Assembly (NCBI RefSeq): GCF_014131735.1
Contig: NZ_CP039121.1
Span: 1,116,001-1,180,000, forward strand
Origin: Lactiplantibacillus plantarum
GTDB taxonomy: Bacteria; Bacillota; Bacilli; Lactobacillales; Lactobacillaceae
Direction: 5' to 3'
DNA length: 64,000 nt
Numbering within the stretch: the first letter of the stretch is position 1; each line of letters opens with the position of its first letter. The position numbers and the translations under genes are program-made. Positions 48,918 through 57,688 of the stretch are shown piece after piece. Under the pieces are notes generated by a model. The model made no database searches. It saw only the letters and a program-made list of their open reading frames with translations, and had not been told where the DNA came from.

Positions 48918-49184
48918 TTTAAAACTATCATAAAGATAACCATGAAGCAGACGAGAAATTAACCTACTGAATTGCCAAAGCAAGTGCAACCTTATAAAAA
49001 TGTGGTTGATGTTGAAGTATCACCATGAATTGCTGAAAAATTCGGGTAGTTTAATCATATGGAAGATTGTTAGGACAGCAATAAAGGAACGACTGAAGAA
49101 TTGAATAAACGTCAGCCAGGAAAGTTGAAAAAGGAATTCCTAGAAGAATAGTGCAAAGGATTATAAACAAATGGAGATTGCATA
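48918..49184. other. Short degenerate stretch
   Basis: Frames here are short; LNKRQPGKLKKEFLEE near 49095-49150 may be the tail of the toxin that matched the next (SMI1/KNR4) gene. Nothing intact. Confidence 0.3.
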
Positions 49185-49652
49185 GTGAGCAGTTATAGCC
49201 AAGCAAAAATTTTAATACATGAAAACAAAGATTTAGTAGATCATTTTGGTGGGGCTTCAAGTGAATTAATAGCAATGGGAGAAACAAAACTAGGTGTACA
49301 GTTTCCGTCTGATTATAGGAAGTTCTTATTGGAATATGGCGCCTTAACATTCGGTGCAGCTGAAATCTATGGTGTTTTTACTGAGGATTTTGAAAATTCA
49401 GGAGTTCCCGATGCAGTTTGGGCAACTTTGGATGAACGTAGGGTGGTAAAGATGCCCACAAACTTAGTGATGATTTATAATACAGAGATGGGTGAAATTC
49501 TTTGTTTAAATTATAGAGAATTAAATACAAATCAAGAGCCTAAAATTACTTCCTATTTTCCAGGATTTGCTGAAAGCGTTCAAAAAAATGAAGTCTTATA
49601 TAATAGTTTTGGTGATTTTTTGCTAGATATAGTAGAAGGAGAATTAGAGTAA
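49185..49652 (+). CDS. SMI1/KNR4 family protein (polymorphic toxin immunity)
   Basis: 155 residues with the SMI1/KNR4 pattern: ASSELIAMGETKLGVQFPSD then YRKFLLEYGALTFGAAEIYG, and later VMIYNTEMGEILCLNYRE. This superfamily is widely used as immunity proteins against diverse nuclease and other toxins. GTG at 49185 follows GGAG with 8-base spacing. A decayed membrane-protein copy (E) follows. Confidence 0.85.
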   Translation: MSSYSQAKILIHENKDLVDHFGGASSELIAMGETKLGVQFPSDYRKFLLEYGALTFGAAEIYGVFTEDFENSGVPDAVWATLDERRVVKMPTNLVMIYNTEMGEILCLNYRELNTNQEPKITSYFPGFAESVQKNEVLYNSFGDFLLDIVEGELE

Positions 49653-49669
49653 AAAACAAACTGAGATAA

Positions 49670-49800
49670 AGGTCCGGATATATGTTAATCTGGATGGTCA
49701 GTTATAGCCATGATGGTGGAAAATATGACACAGGAACTAGTGTTGTTATTGGTCAGTAGCCTTGCTGGTTAGTCTAATTTACTATGGCTGATTAATTTAG
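49670..49800 (+). pseudogene. Decayed copy E of the recurring small membrane-protein gene
   Basis: Only ~80 bases match: ATGACACAGGAACTAGTGTT, TTGGTCAGTAGCCTTGCTGG and TAATTTACTATGGCTG correspond to the MTQ-TTTHGLVSSLVGSLL...LIYYG region of the intact copy. It is followed by the same type of terminator as copy C. Confidence 0.6.
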
Positions 49801-50251
49801 ATTAAGCATCATGCGAATAGGCAATATCAATTAATCAGATAAACCAACCGATATTCGACGAAAACCATTTGCCAGATATCGGTTGGTTTTTAGAATATTG
49901 ATGAACCTAGCATATTCTAAATATTAGGACGATTACAGGTAGTGATATAGTAATTAATGTAGTGACTAAATTAGGTGTAGAGGTGGGCCCAATGATGTTG
50001 CTATCAGGAAGAATACTGAATGATCCCGAACATGTTATAAATTTGCTAAGTTAACAAAGGTGCGAATGTTTTGGCAACTGTTAAGAAAGTTATGAGGAAG
50101 GTCACTGGGTAAAAAGATGTTCAATCAACTAAATATGACGATGAACTGTGCGGCTAGGAACTTAGTTAAACGCAAGTCATCGAAGATTTATTATTAGAGG
50201 CCAAACAACTTTGAGGTCTAACTAAACACACGACAAATAAAGGAACTTATT
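49801..50251. other. Degenerate stretch between copy E and the DUF2247 gene
   Basis: Contains the terminator at 49841-49891. Short frames near 50105-50210 (for example KYDDELCG and VIEDLLLEAKQL ending TGA at 50212-50214) look like a decayed toxin domain placed before the DUF2247 gene. No intact gene. Confidence 0.35.
49841..49891 (+). terminator. Terminator after membrane-protein copy E
   Basis: AAACCAACCGATAT (49841-49854) pairs with ATATCGGTTGGTTT (49876-49889), then TT. It is the same family of hairpin as at 45098-45145. Confidence 0.78.
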
Positions 50252-50746
50252 ATGAATTTAATAACGTTAAAAGATTTGAGAGCAAAAAGGTTAGCCTATA
50301 ATTGGGAAACAATTTATGTTGGCATGGAAATGGCGTATTTTACCATTCAAGCTATTTCAGATTATGCTGTTGAACCAATGGAAGGCGGAATTAATGATGA
50401 ATTTATCAATCAACTGGCATGGGGAGTTGAAGACGAGGACTCATCACGAATATTATTTGAAATAAAGTGTCATTTTAACTTAGTATCTGAAAAAAACAAT
50501 GATGAGTATAAACTAGAGAATAGAAAACTTAGGTTTGTCTATCTGTCCAAGCTCAATGATGAAGTAACTGATGACAAGAAATTATTGGATGAAATTGAAA
50601 AATTTTATGACAACCAAGGCTATCCTGAAGATATGAATACTTTTATTGAATATATGCCTCAAGATTCATACACAAATTGTAAGATTTTAATTCTAAGGTT
50701 CCATGAGTTTTTAAATTTAGAGGGTGAACAATTACGATTGATTTAA
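50252..50746 (+). CDS. DUF2247 family protein, probable immunity protein
   Basis: 164 residues opening MNLITLKDLRAKRLAYNWET then IYVGMEMAYFTIQAISDYAV, which I recognise as DUF2247, a family often found beside polymorphic toxins. The rest is acidic and soluble (INQLAWGVEDEDSSRILFEI). AAAGGAAC precedes the ATG. It is the last gene of the immunity-type series and is followed by a terminator. Confidence 0.75.
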   Translation: MNLITLKDLRAKRLAYNWETIYVGMEMAYFTIQAISDYAVEPMEGGINDEFINQLAWGVEDEDSSRILFEIKCHFNLVSEKNNDEYKLENRKLRFVYLSKLNDEVTDDKKLLDEIEKFYDNQGYPEDMNTFIEYMPQDSYTNCKILILRFHEFLNLEGEQLRLI

Positions 50747-51182
50747 ATGATTAAGCAGTATGATCAATTGATTTGCCTACTGAAGTATAGGGTCGAGGTT
50801 AATTATTTATCTTGATTATCCTGAGGAAAGAGAATTGATGGATGTATTCGACGACTGGATTGCATAGAAAATCAAAAAGAATTAAGAAAGTGTGCATCAC
50901 AAAATTAGCTTCGGTAACTAATTTTGTGATGTGTTTTTAAATTACTCTGAAATCAAGGCATGTTTTTGATAACGACACAGTTAATGATAGGCATCTTTCC
51001 AAACTAACCTCCAAATACGTTTAATCCCCTTAAAAATCAGGTTTAAATATTTTATCCTAACCACCACGTCTAGCTATAATCAAACTAGACTAGTATAATG
51101 AAAAATTACTTGAAACGGCTAGTCAGCTTAACTGACTAATTCGGATTAGTTTTAAGTGATCATAACAATTTGGGGGAAGCTT
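50747..51182. other. Intergenic region between the immunity-type series and cps3
   Basis: It contains the terminator at 50896-50938 and two TATAAT boxes (51075-51080 and 51094-51099) without good -35 partners, plus a short palindrome TAGTCAG-CTTAA-CTGACTA near 51119-51138 just upstream of cps3. No gene. Confidence 0.5.
50896..50938 (+). terminator. Rho-independent terminator closing the immunity-type series
   Basis: A perfect 13-bp stem (50896-50908 with 50918-50930), a 9-nt loop and TTTTT at 50934-50938. Confidence 0.85.
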
Positions 51183-52091
51183 ATGACAAAAATTGCGTGT
51201 GTGATTGTGACTTTTAATCGTAAAGCGCTACTTGCGGAGGCTATTGAGAGTGTCTTGACGCAGCCGGAAGCGCCAGAATATGTCTTCGTCATCGATAACG
51301 CATCGACGGATGGGACGGAGGCGTTTATTCAGCAACAATTTGACTTTGATGATCAACACTTGGTTTACGTTCGTTGTCAGCAAAATCTTGGTGGTTCCGC
51401 TGGTTTTGCAACTGGAATCCGGCTAGCATTGCAGACTGACTGTGATTGGATCTCGATTTCTGATGATGATGCGATTTTTCAGACCGGCTACTTTGCGGCG
51501 ATGCGGCGAGCGATTGTGACTCAGCCGCAACAAGGCGTATTTTCAGGATCGGTGTTATTACCAAATGGACACCATGATGCGATGCATCGTGAAATGATTA
51601 CCAATTCGCAAACACTGACGGTTAAGCCCATAGCCGAAGCCGACTATGCGCAGGACTTTAAGTATGATATTTTTTCGTTTGTGGGTATCTTAATGAGTCG
51701 CGGCATTGTTGAACGAATTGGGCTACCTGAACAGGATTACTTTATTCGGTTTGATGACTTTGAATATGCGCTCCGGGCTCGCAAGTATGGTCAGTTTCTA
51801 AATGTCCACGACGCGTTGGTCCTACACAAAACGACGTATACTCGTACTGCTATAGCGCCGTGGAAGGAATATTACGTGATGCGTAATCGGCTGGCATCAT
51901 TATTCAAACACCGTGGGCAAACTCGGGTTACCTGCTGGTATGCCCGTCGCTTTTTAGCGCGCAAATTATTCGCCATCTTGCTTTTTCGGGATAGATGGGG
52001 CCAAGCGGAGCCACTGATAAAAGCGTATGTTCAAGGTTACCGTGATGGTTGGCATGACCGGCTTGGGCGCAATCAAGATTATTTACCATAA
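51183..52091 (+). CDS. Glycosyltransferase family 2 (GlfT/rhamnosyl type), first gene of cps3
   Basis: 302 residues from ATG 51183, GGGGGAAG upstream. CVIVTFNRKALLAEAIESVL, VIDNASTDGT, LGGSAGFATGIRLAL and SISDDDAIF form the GT-A donor site with three Asp; RFDDFEYALRARKYGQFL follows. This is the motif set of GlfT-like galactofuranosyltransferases and related rhamnosyltransferases. Base composition is clearly richer in G+C than in cps2. It is paralogous to the next gene, and glf lies two genes downstream. Confidence 0.85.
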   Translation: MTKIACVIVTFNRKALLAEAIESVLTQPEAPEYVFVIDNASTDGTEAFIQQQFDFDDQHLVYVRCQQNLGGSAGFATGIRLALQTDCDWISISDDDAIFQTGYFAAMRRAIVTQPQQGVFSGSVLLPNGHHDAMHREMITNSQTLTVKPIAEADYAQDFKYDIFSFVGILMSRGIVERIGLPEQDYFIRFDDFEYALRARKYGQFLNVHDALVLHKTTYTRTAIAPWKEYYVMRNRLASLFKHRGQTRVTCWYARRFLARKLFAILLFRDRWGQAEPLIKAYVQGYRDGWHDRLGRNQDYLP

Positions 52092-52124
52092 AGGACGTTA
52101 GGCTAAGACAAGGAGTGGACAAAC

Positions 52125-53057
52125 ATGCAATATGGGGCGATTGTGGTAACTTTCAACCGCAAACAATTACTAATCGAATCAATTACGGCACTACTGAATC
52201 AGACGGTCCCACCCGCGAAAATTATTATTATTGATAATCATTCGACGGATGGTACAAAAGCTGAATTACAAACAGCTGATATTTTGGCTAATCCAAGTGT
52301 TGATTACCGGTATTTGACCAAAAATATCGGTGGTGCTGGGGGCTTTGCTCGGGGGATGCAGATTGTGGCGGCGGATCCGAACTTGGATTGGGTTTCAATG
52401 TCCGATGATGATGCAATTTTTGAACCAGACTATTTTGAAAAACTAATTGCTTATCAGCAAGATCATCCAAATCGCCAAATCCTGACGGGGAGTGTGTATA
52501 TTGAGGATGGCCGTTTGCAAGCGGATCAGCGGAACCGGTTCACCAACTGGAGTACCTTTCAAGCGCAGGCGGTCCCTGAACGTGAATATCACGGTAATTT
52601 TGAGTTTGACCAGTACACTTTCTGCGGCGTTTTCATGAGTGTGGCCGTGATCAAGCAAGTGGGGGTGGCAGACGCTGGCTACTTTATCTGGTGGGATGAC
52701 TGTGAGTACGCGGTACGGACGGCCAAGCTAAGTCGACCGGTCAACGTGAGTGCGGCTAAATTAATTCACAAGACGGCTTTACCGTCCCTGGACTTCAAGT
52801 CTAAATTCGTACCCGATTGGCGACTCTATTACGGGCAACGCAATCGCTTGATTACGATCAAGCGGTGGCGTGCAAACTCATTGGTCAGTCTCGGATGGTT
52901 GCTTGGATTCTACGCCCGATTGGCCATTAAACTCTGTGGACCGTTTTATCGTGGCTATCGCAAAATGGTTATCAGAGTTTACTTGGAGGCGTTACGTGAT
53001 GCGAGTCGCGAGCGTGAGGGCTTGAATCCCAACTTCATGCCGGGACAGAAGTTTTAG
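52125..53057 (+). CDS. Glycosyltransferase family 2 (GlfT/rhamnosyl type), second gene of cps3
   Basis: 310 residues with IVVTFNRKQLLIESITALLN, IIDNHSTDGTKAEL, IGGAGGFARGMQIV, MSDDDAIFEPDYF and FIWWDDCEYAVRTAKL. It is a tandem paralogue of the preceding gene (same domain order and motifs), 33 bases downstream with AAGGAG before the ATG. Likely adds Galf or rhamnose next to the sugar added by its neighbour; inferred. Confidence 0.85.
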   Translation: MQYGAIVVTFNRKQLLIESITALLNQTVPPAKIIIIDNHSTDGTKAELQTADILANPSVDYRYLTKNIGGAGGFARGMQIVAADPNLDWVSMSDDDAIFEPDYFEKLIAYQQDHPNRQILTGSVYIEDGRLQADQRNRFTNWSTFQAQAVPEREYHGNFEFDQYTFCGVFMSVAVIKQVGVADAGYFIWWDDCEYAVRTAKLSRPVNVSAAKLIHKTALPSLDFKSKFVPDWRLYYGQRNRLITIKRWRANSLVSLGWLLGFYARLAIKLCGPFYRGYRKMVIRVYLEALRDASREREGLNPNFMPGQKF

Positions 53058-53202
53058 TGTGGGCCTGATCGTGAGCTGTCTGATGACATGGGAACCGTAT
53101 ACAGGCGAAACCAGTGATTATTGCAATTTAAGGTCAGATTACTAAACCAGGCCGACTCAATTTTGGACATCAGCTTCATCATTATTAACAACGAATTAAA
53201 AG

Positions 53203-53246
53203 CTAGTTGTGCTGAGAAAAAACTTCTTGGCACAACTAGTTTTGTG
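53203..53246 (+). terminator. Rho-independent terminator after the cps3 transferase pair
   Basis: CTAGTTGTGC (53203-53212) pairs with GCACAACTAG (53230-53239); flanking A and T residues extend it, and TTTTGTGTTTT follows. Confidence 0.75.
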
Positions 53247-53507
53247 TTTTGGTGACATTTTAGACGGAAAAGCAAAATTTAATTTTTAGATTTATTTTGT
53301 AATTCGAATGGATAATTTTACTGTTTTTACAGCAACGTTTATTGGTCTTTTGACCAGTGACCACCAGAAAGCATTCAGATGATTGCTTGTATTTAGTCGC
53401 AATGGTTGAAACCGGTAATCATAATATTATTTGTTATTTAGATAGTAAACTTAATTTAGCAAGCCCCAATATTTGATTAAAACCCATTATATCCGTATGT
53501 TGAGCGA

Positions 53508-53535
53508 TTGTTTATCACGTAATGTTTGTTATAAT
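53508..53535 (+). promoter_or_regulatory. Promoter of the second glf operon
   Basis: TTGTTT at 53508-53513, a 16-base spacer and TATAAT at 53530-53535, 35 bases upstream of the glf start. Confidence 0.58.
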
Positions 53536-53569
53536 TCACCAAGAACAAGTTAATTTTGGGGGAATTCAC

Positions 53570-54703
53570 ATGAACGAACAATACGATTATTTGGTAGTTG
53601 GTGCGGGACTATTTGGTGCCGTCTTTGCTCATGAAGCAGCCTTACGCGGTAAACGGGTCAAAGTGATTGAAAAGCGCGACCACATTGCTGGTAATATCTA
53701 CACTAAGGAAGTGGCGGGGATTCAAGTCCACCAATACGGGGCTCATATCTTCCACACTTCGGATCGTGAAATTTGGGATTACGTTAATCAATTTGCGGAA
53801 TTTAACCGTTATACGAATAGCCCAGTCGCTAATTACAAGGGTCACATGTACAACCTGCCGTTCAACATGAATACGTTCAGTGAACTCTGGGGCGTTCGGA
53901 CACCGGCAGAAGCAGCCGCTAAGATTGCGGAACAACGCGCGGCGGCGAATCTCGGTGATCACCAACCACGCAACTTGGAGGAACAAGCAATTGCGTTGAT
54001 TGGGACCGATATTTACGAAAAGCTGATCAAGGGTTATACGGAAAAGCAGTGGGGACAAAAGGCTACGGATTTACCAGCGTTCATTATTCGGCGGTTACCG
54101 GTACGCTACACTTACGATAACAATTACTTTAACGATACTTATCAAGGTATTCCCATCGGTGGTTATACGCAGATTGTTGAGAAGATGTTAGCTCATCCTG
54201 AAATTACCGTGGAAACGAACACCGACTTCTTTGCGCATAAGGCTGAGTATCTTGCCCAATACCCGAAAGTCGTCTTTACCGGGATGATTGACCAATTCTT
54301 TGAATATCAGTTAGGGGAATTAGCCTACCGTTCACTACGTTTTGAGACTGAAACCGTGCCCGTGGATAATTATCAAGGTAATGCCGTAGTCAATTACACT
54401 GATGCTGAGACGCCGTATACCCGTGTTATCGAACACAAACACTTTGAGTTCGGTAAGGGCGATGCGGATCAAACTGTAATTACACGTGAATTTCCAGCGA
54501 ACTGGCAGCGGGGTGACGAGCCGTATTATCCGGTCAATAATCAAACCAACAATACGCTCTACAAACAGTATGCGAAGCTCGCCGCGGCTGAACCCCAAGT
54601 CATCTTTGGTGGTCGACTAGGCCAGTATCGCTACTATGACATGCACCAAGTGATTCACGCGGCCTTAGTGACAGTCGCGTCGGAATTTGCAACGACCAAA
54701 TAA
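53570..54703 (+). CDS. glf: UDP-galactopyranose mutase (second copy)
   Basis: 377 residues from ATG 53570, after GGGGGAAT; an upstream frame from 53522 is not translated because it would lie across that site and the promoter. VVGAGLFGAVFAHEAALRGK, EKRDHIAGNIYT, QYGAHIFHTSD and TGMIDQFFEY match the first copy almost residue for residue over long stretches, yet codon use differs (more G+C here). It supplies UDP-Galf to the cps3 transferases. Confidence 0.95.
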   Translation: MNEQYDYLVVGAGLFGAVFAHEAALRGKRVKVIEKRDHIAGNIYTKEVAGIQVHQYGAHIFHTSDREIWDYVNQFAEFNRYTNSPVANYKGHMYNLPFNMNTFSELWGVRTPAEAAAKIAEQRAAANLGDHQPRNLEEQAIALIGTDIYEKLIKGYTEKQWGQKATDLPAFIIRRLPVRYTYDNNYFNDTYQGIPIGGYTQIVEKMLAHPEITVETNTDFFAHKAEYLAQYPKVVFTGMIDQFFEYQLGELAYRSLRFETETVPVDNYQGNAVVNYTDAETPYTRVIEHKHFEFGKGDADQTVITREFPANWQRGDEPYYPVNNQTNNTLYKQYAKLAAAEPQVIFGGRLGQYRYYDMHQVIHAALVTVASEFATTK

Positions 54704-54724
54704 AAGAATGTGTGATGATTGAAG

Positions 54725-55852
54725 ATGAGAAAACGGCTAGCAATTGTGTGGGGGAGCCTAGCATTGCTCGCACTATTATTGGGATATGCTTGCTACGCCC
54801 TGAGTATTCAGCGCGGTCAAGACACGGTCACGCGGATTTATCAAACTGATCAAAATGGGACGCCGATTATTTCACCCGGACCAATTACCTTAGTAGGTAA
54901 GGTCAATCACCGCAATTTATTTCAATCTGGCATTAATGGCTATGTCTTAACGACTCGCGATCCATTGTCGACTTTGTTGCCGCGCCGTAATCAAACAGTG
55001 CATCTAAAGTATCGTTCTGCACAGACGACGGCGGAGCTACGCAAGACGCTACGTCAAGCACGGTATTTACAAGCCGGTACTCAGAATACCGCCACGCCGG
55101 TCTTTCAAAATCGACAGCAGCGAGGTGATGCGACAACGTACGGTCGTATCAGTACCAGCCAAGACGGCCGGATATGGACGAAACTACCCATTAGTTATCC
55201 GCATGTGCAATTGTCACGGCCGAGTGTCTGGTACGCGAATGGCCGCTTGACGTTGATAGATGGGCAAGACCGTTACTGGACGACTAATTTTAAAGATTGG
55301 CAACATCAACGGTTGAACTTTAACGGGGCTGATTTTAAGCAAGGTCGGGTTCAGGCCGTCTTTCCAGGTACGACTCGTTCAGCGGTTGTTATGGTTCGCG
55401 GCATTGATCGCCAAAGCAGTCGCGCCAAACTCTATTATGGACAGCTCACGAAGACTGGACGGATCAAAGCTTGGCACGCGTTACAACTAGGAAAGCTCCC
55501 AGCGCGCCAAGTCGCTGGAATGAGCTTGATTGATCAACACTTATACCTGTTTCGTCAGCGCGGTACGCAGTTGGCCATTTATCGTGCCAATCGGTTGACG
55601 CGTCCGGTCAGGTTGGTTGGTCGCGTTAAGCTAAATCATGCGCAGTCACAACGAGTGACCGCGGTGAATTTGATACCGACCACCAAGCATCGCTACCGGT
55701 TAATATTTGACTTGACGACAGCTGAAAAAGTTCAGAAACAGCCACGTTATCGGTTACTTGATCGGCGATTTAAAGCAGTGGGGCAGCAGCATCTATTGGT
55801 CACTGATTATCTCTGGAGCCAATTTCAAATTAGTCTACGTGGGAGTGAGTGA
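54725..55852 (+). CDS. Membrane-anchored Asp-box protein, paralogue of the cps1 protein at 8439
   Basis: 375 residues with a basic start and one N-terminal membrane segment (AIVWGSLALLALLLGYACYA). GQDTVTRIYQTDQNGTPIIS aligns with GQDTVIKIKQVDRNGTLINS of the cps1 protein, and RISTSQDGRIWTKLP is a clean Asp-box (S-x-D-x-G-x-x-W). A probable extracytoplasmic beta-propeller; function unknown. ATG 54725 is used; TTG 54719 is an alternative. It directly precedes the Wzz-like gene, as in cps1. Confidence 0.7.
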   Translation: MRKRLAIVWGSLALLALLLGYACYALSIQRGQDTVTRIYQTDQNGTPIISPGPITLVGKVNHRNLFQSGINGYVLTTRDPLSTLLPRRNQTVHLKYRSAQTTAELRKTLRQARYLQAGTQNTATPVFQNRQQRGDATTYGRISTSQDGRIWTKLPISYPHVQLSRPSVWYANGRLTLIDGQDRYWTTNFKDWQHQRLNFNGADFKQGRVQAVFPGTTRSAVVMVRGIDRQSSRAKLYYGQLTKTGRIKAWHALQLGKLPARQVAGMSLIDQHLYLFRQRGTQLAIYRANRLTRPVRLVGRVKLNHAQSQRVTAVNLIPTTKHRYRLIFDLTTAEKVQKQPRYRLLDRRFKAVGQQHLLVTDYLWSQFQISLRGSE

Positions 55853-55857
55853 GGCAC

Positions 55858-56481
55858 ATGAAGGTACAGCCAAAGGAACGCTTTAGTCTAGCGTGGCGGT
55901 GGTTGCCGCTCGAATTGCTGATCATTATGCTAAGCGTCGGCCTTGGATGGGCGGGCAATCGATGGCTACCTAAGCCGGTGTATCAAGCATCTGTTGATAT
56001 TCAGATTGCGCAAACGCCGCGTTCAGGGCTGTCAACAGCCCGTCTAAAACGTCAGCGACGCCAGGATATCAAAGCTATCACGCAGTTCAACGTGATGCCA
56101 CACCAGAGTGCAGTGCTGACTCGAGCCAGCACTTATGCCTATGCGCATTATGGCATTTGGCAACCGATTCAGGAACTGAGTGAGTCGGTCCAAGCGGCAC
56201 CAGTTGCGCGGCGACCGGTCTTGCGAGTGACAGCAACGAGTAGTTCACGGCAAGTGGCCCAGCAGAATGTTCAGGCGTTCAATGTGGCGATTAAAGCTAA
56301 TCTGACGGGCTTAAAAAATTATCGAGTGAAGACAGTTAAACGTACCGTAACGCGTGAGACGAACGTGATTCGCGGGGCGCTTTGGAAGTTAATATTAGTT
56401 GTTGGGGGCGGCTTGGCGTTGCTGAGTCCGTACCTCGTGAAATATGGTCAGGGTTGGGGGCGGCACGATGATGAGACGTAG
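55858..56481 (+). CDS. Wzz-like chain-length/co-polymerase protein, paralogue of cps1 gene at 9574
   Basis: About 207 residues with a membrane segment near the start (WLPLELLIIMLSVGLGWAGN), PKPVYQASVDIQIAQTP just after (Wzz-type beta strand), and a second membrane segment near the end (LWKLILVVGGGLALLSPYLV). No kinase is encoded nearby. Both GTG 55849 and ATG 55858 are possible starts; ribosome-site spacing decides neither. It overlaps the upstream gene only if GTG is used. Confidence 0.7.
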   Translation: MKVQPKERFSLAWRWLPLELLIIMLSVGLGWAGNRWLPKPVYQASVDIQIAQTPRSGLSTARLKRQRRQDIKAITQFNVMPHQSAVLTRASTYAYAHYGIWQPIQELSESVQAAPVARRPVLRVTATSSSRQVAQQNVQAFNVAIKANLTGLKNYRVKTVKRTVTRETNVIRGALWKLILVVGGGLALLSPYLVKYGQGWGRHDDET

Positions 56482-56491
56482 GGGAGCAAGT

Positions 56492-57688
56492 ATGCAGCAG
56501 CACCGTAATGTGCTCTATCTGATTATCTTCGGAATCTACTTAGCCTCAGTCACACTACAGACGACGACCTTTAACGAGATGATACCGCATCGAGTGGGCG
56601 TTTTGATTGAATTAGCGACTTTGGCCGCATTACTGGGCCTCGTGGTTTGCTTAGATACCTTGACCCCCGGCCAAATTATTGGAGAAGTCAGTTTACTTGT
56701 ACTGGTGACTGTCGTGACACTCACATCGGGTGCGCATTATTTGATGCCGACAATCATGTTGGTGATTGCAGCCCGGGAAGTTTCGTTTCGGCAGATCATT
56801 CAAGTTTATCTGGGCGTCGTGGGGACGATTCTCTTGTTAGCGCTAGTTGCTGCGGAAGTCGGACTGATTAAAAATATTACGTTTGCAACTGCCGATGGGT
56901 TACGTCAGTCGTTTGGTGTCGTGTATACCACTGATTTTGCGGCCCATATTTTCTATCTGTGTGCGGCGTATTTGTATTTATTGGCCCGTCGTTTTCGATT
57001 AGTAGCGCTATTACCCGTGTTGTTTGGCCTGGCAATGATTTACCAGTTTACGAAAACGATGACGGATGTGATTGCTTTACTCGTTTTGATCAGCTTGTAC
57101 TTGGTCTATATCTATCGCCGTCAGCTTCGGTGGCTTCGGCCGATGATTCGGTATAGCTTTTTGATGTTACCACTTGCTAGTGGGCTAATTATTGGGTTGT
57201 CGAATATTTTTAATTATCAAGACCGGTTGCTGGTAGCGCTCAATAATACCTTGTCCACGCGACTCGCGCTAGGGAATAACGCGTTATTAGCATATGGCGT
57301 TAAATTATTCGGCCAAGCCCCGATTCCAATTAATGGTTGGGGCGGCGATCGGTTTGAAACGTTTACCAATGGTGTTGGTGATGCAACGTATTTCTTCATT
57401 GACTCGTCATTCTTAAATATGTTGATTTCATACGGATTACTATTAACGCTGATTATAATTATCGGTATGACCTGGTTTTTGTATCAACGTACGCGGCAAC
57501 ACGATTATTTGTTGCCGGTAATCTTTGTGGCCATTGCCATCAGTAGTATGTTTGATCAGCACTTCTTAGAAGTAACGTATAACGTCTTTATTCTGATGTT
57601 ATTCGCTGATTTACCAAATTATCAAACGGCAGTCGGCCCCGCATTTGACCAACCTGTCGTTATTCGAAGGGGGGCGTCGTGCCGATGA
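56492..57688 (+). CDS. O-antigen polymerase (Wzy)-like membrane protein, paralogue of cps1 gene at 10181
   Basis: 398 residues from ATG 56492, with AGGGGAG at 56479-56485; longer in-frame starts at 56444-56471 overlap the previous gene. About ten hydrophobic segments. TRLALGNNALLAYGVKLFGQ and GWGGDRFETF in the external loop, then FIDSSFLNML, match the cps1 protein (RLALGNHAYLVNG, GWGGTSSEMF, FIDSSYIGML). DQHFLEVTYNVFIL near the end also matches. Polymerase identity is inferred. Confidence 0.76.
   Translation: MQQHRNVLYLIIFGIYLASVTLQTTTFNEMIPHRVGVLIELATLAALLGLVVCLDTLTPGQIIGEVSLLVLVTVVTLTSGAHYLMPTIMLVIAAREVSFRQIIQVYLGVVGTILLLALVAAEVGLIKNITFATADGLRQSFGVVYTTDFAAHIFYLCAAYLYLLARRFRLVALLPVLFGLAMIYQFTKTMTDVIALLVLISLYLVYIYRRQLRWLRPMIRYSFLMLPLASGLIIGLSNIFNYQDRLLVALNNTLSTRLALGNNALLAYGVKLFGQAPIPINGWGGDRFETFTNGVGDATYFFIDSSFLNMLISYGLLLTLIIIIGMTWFLYQRTRQHDYLLPVIFVAIAISSMFDQHFLEVTYNVFILMLFADLPNYQTAVGPAFDQPVVIRRGASCR

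Larger units (their letters stand above)
53058..53569. other. Intergenic region between the two cps3 transferases and glf
   Basis: It holds a terminator at 53203-53246 and a promoter at 53508-53535, so glf and the genes after it form a separate transcription unit. The rest has no supportable gene. Confidence 0.55.
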
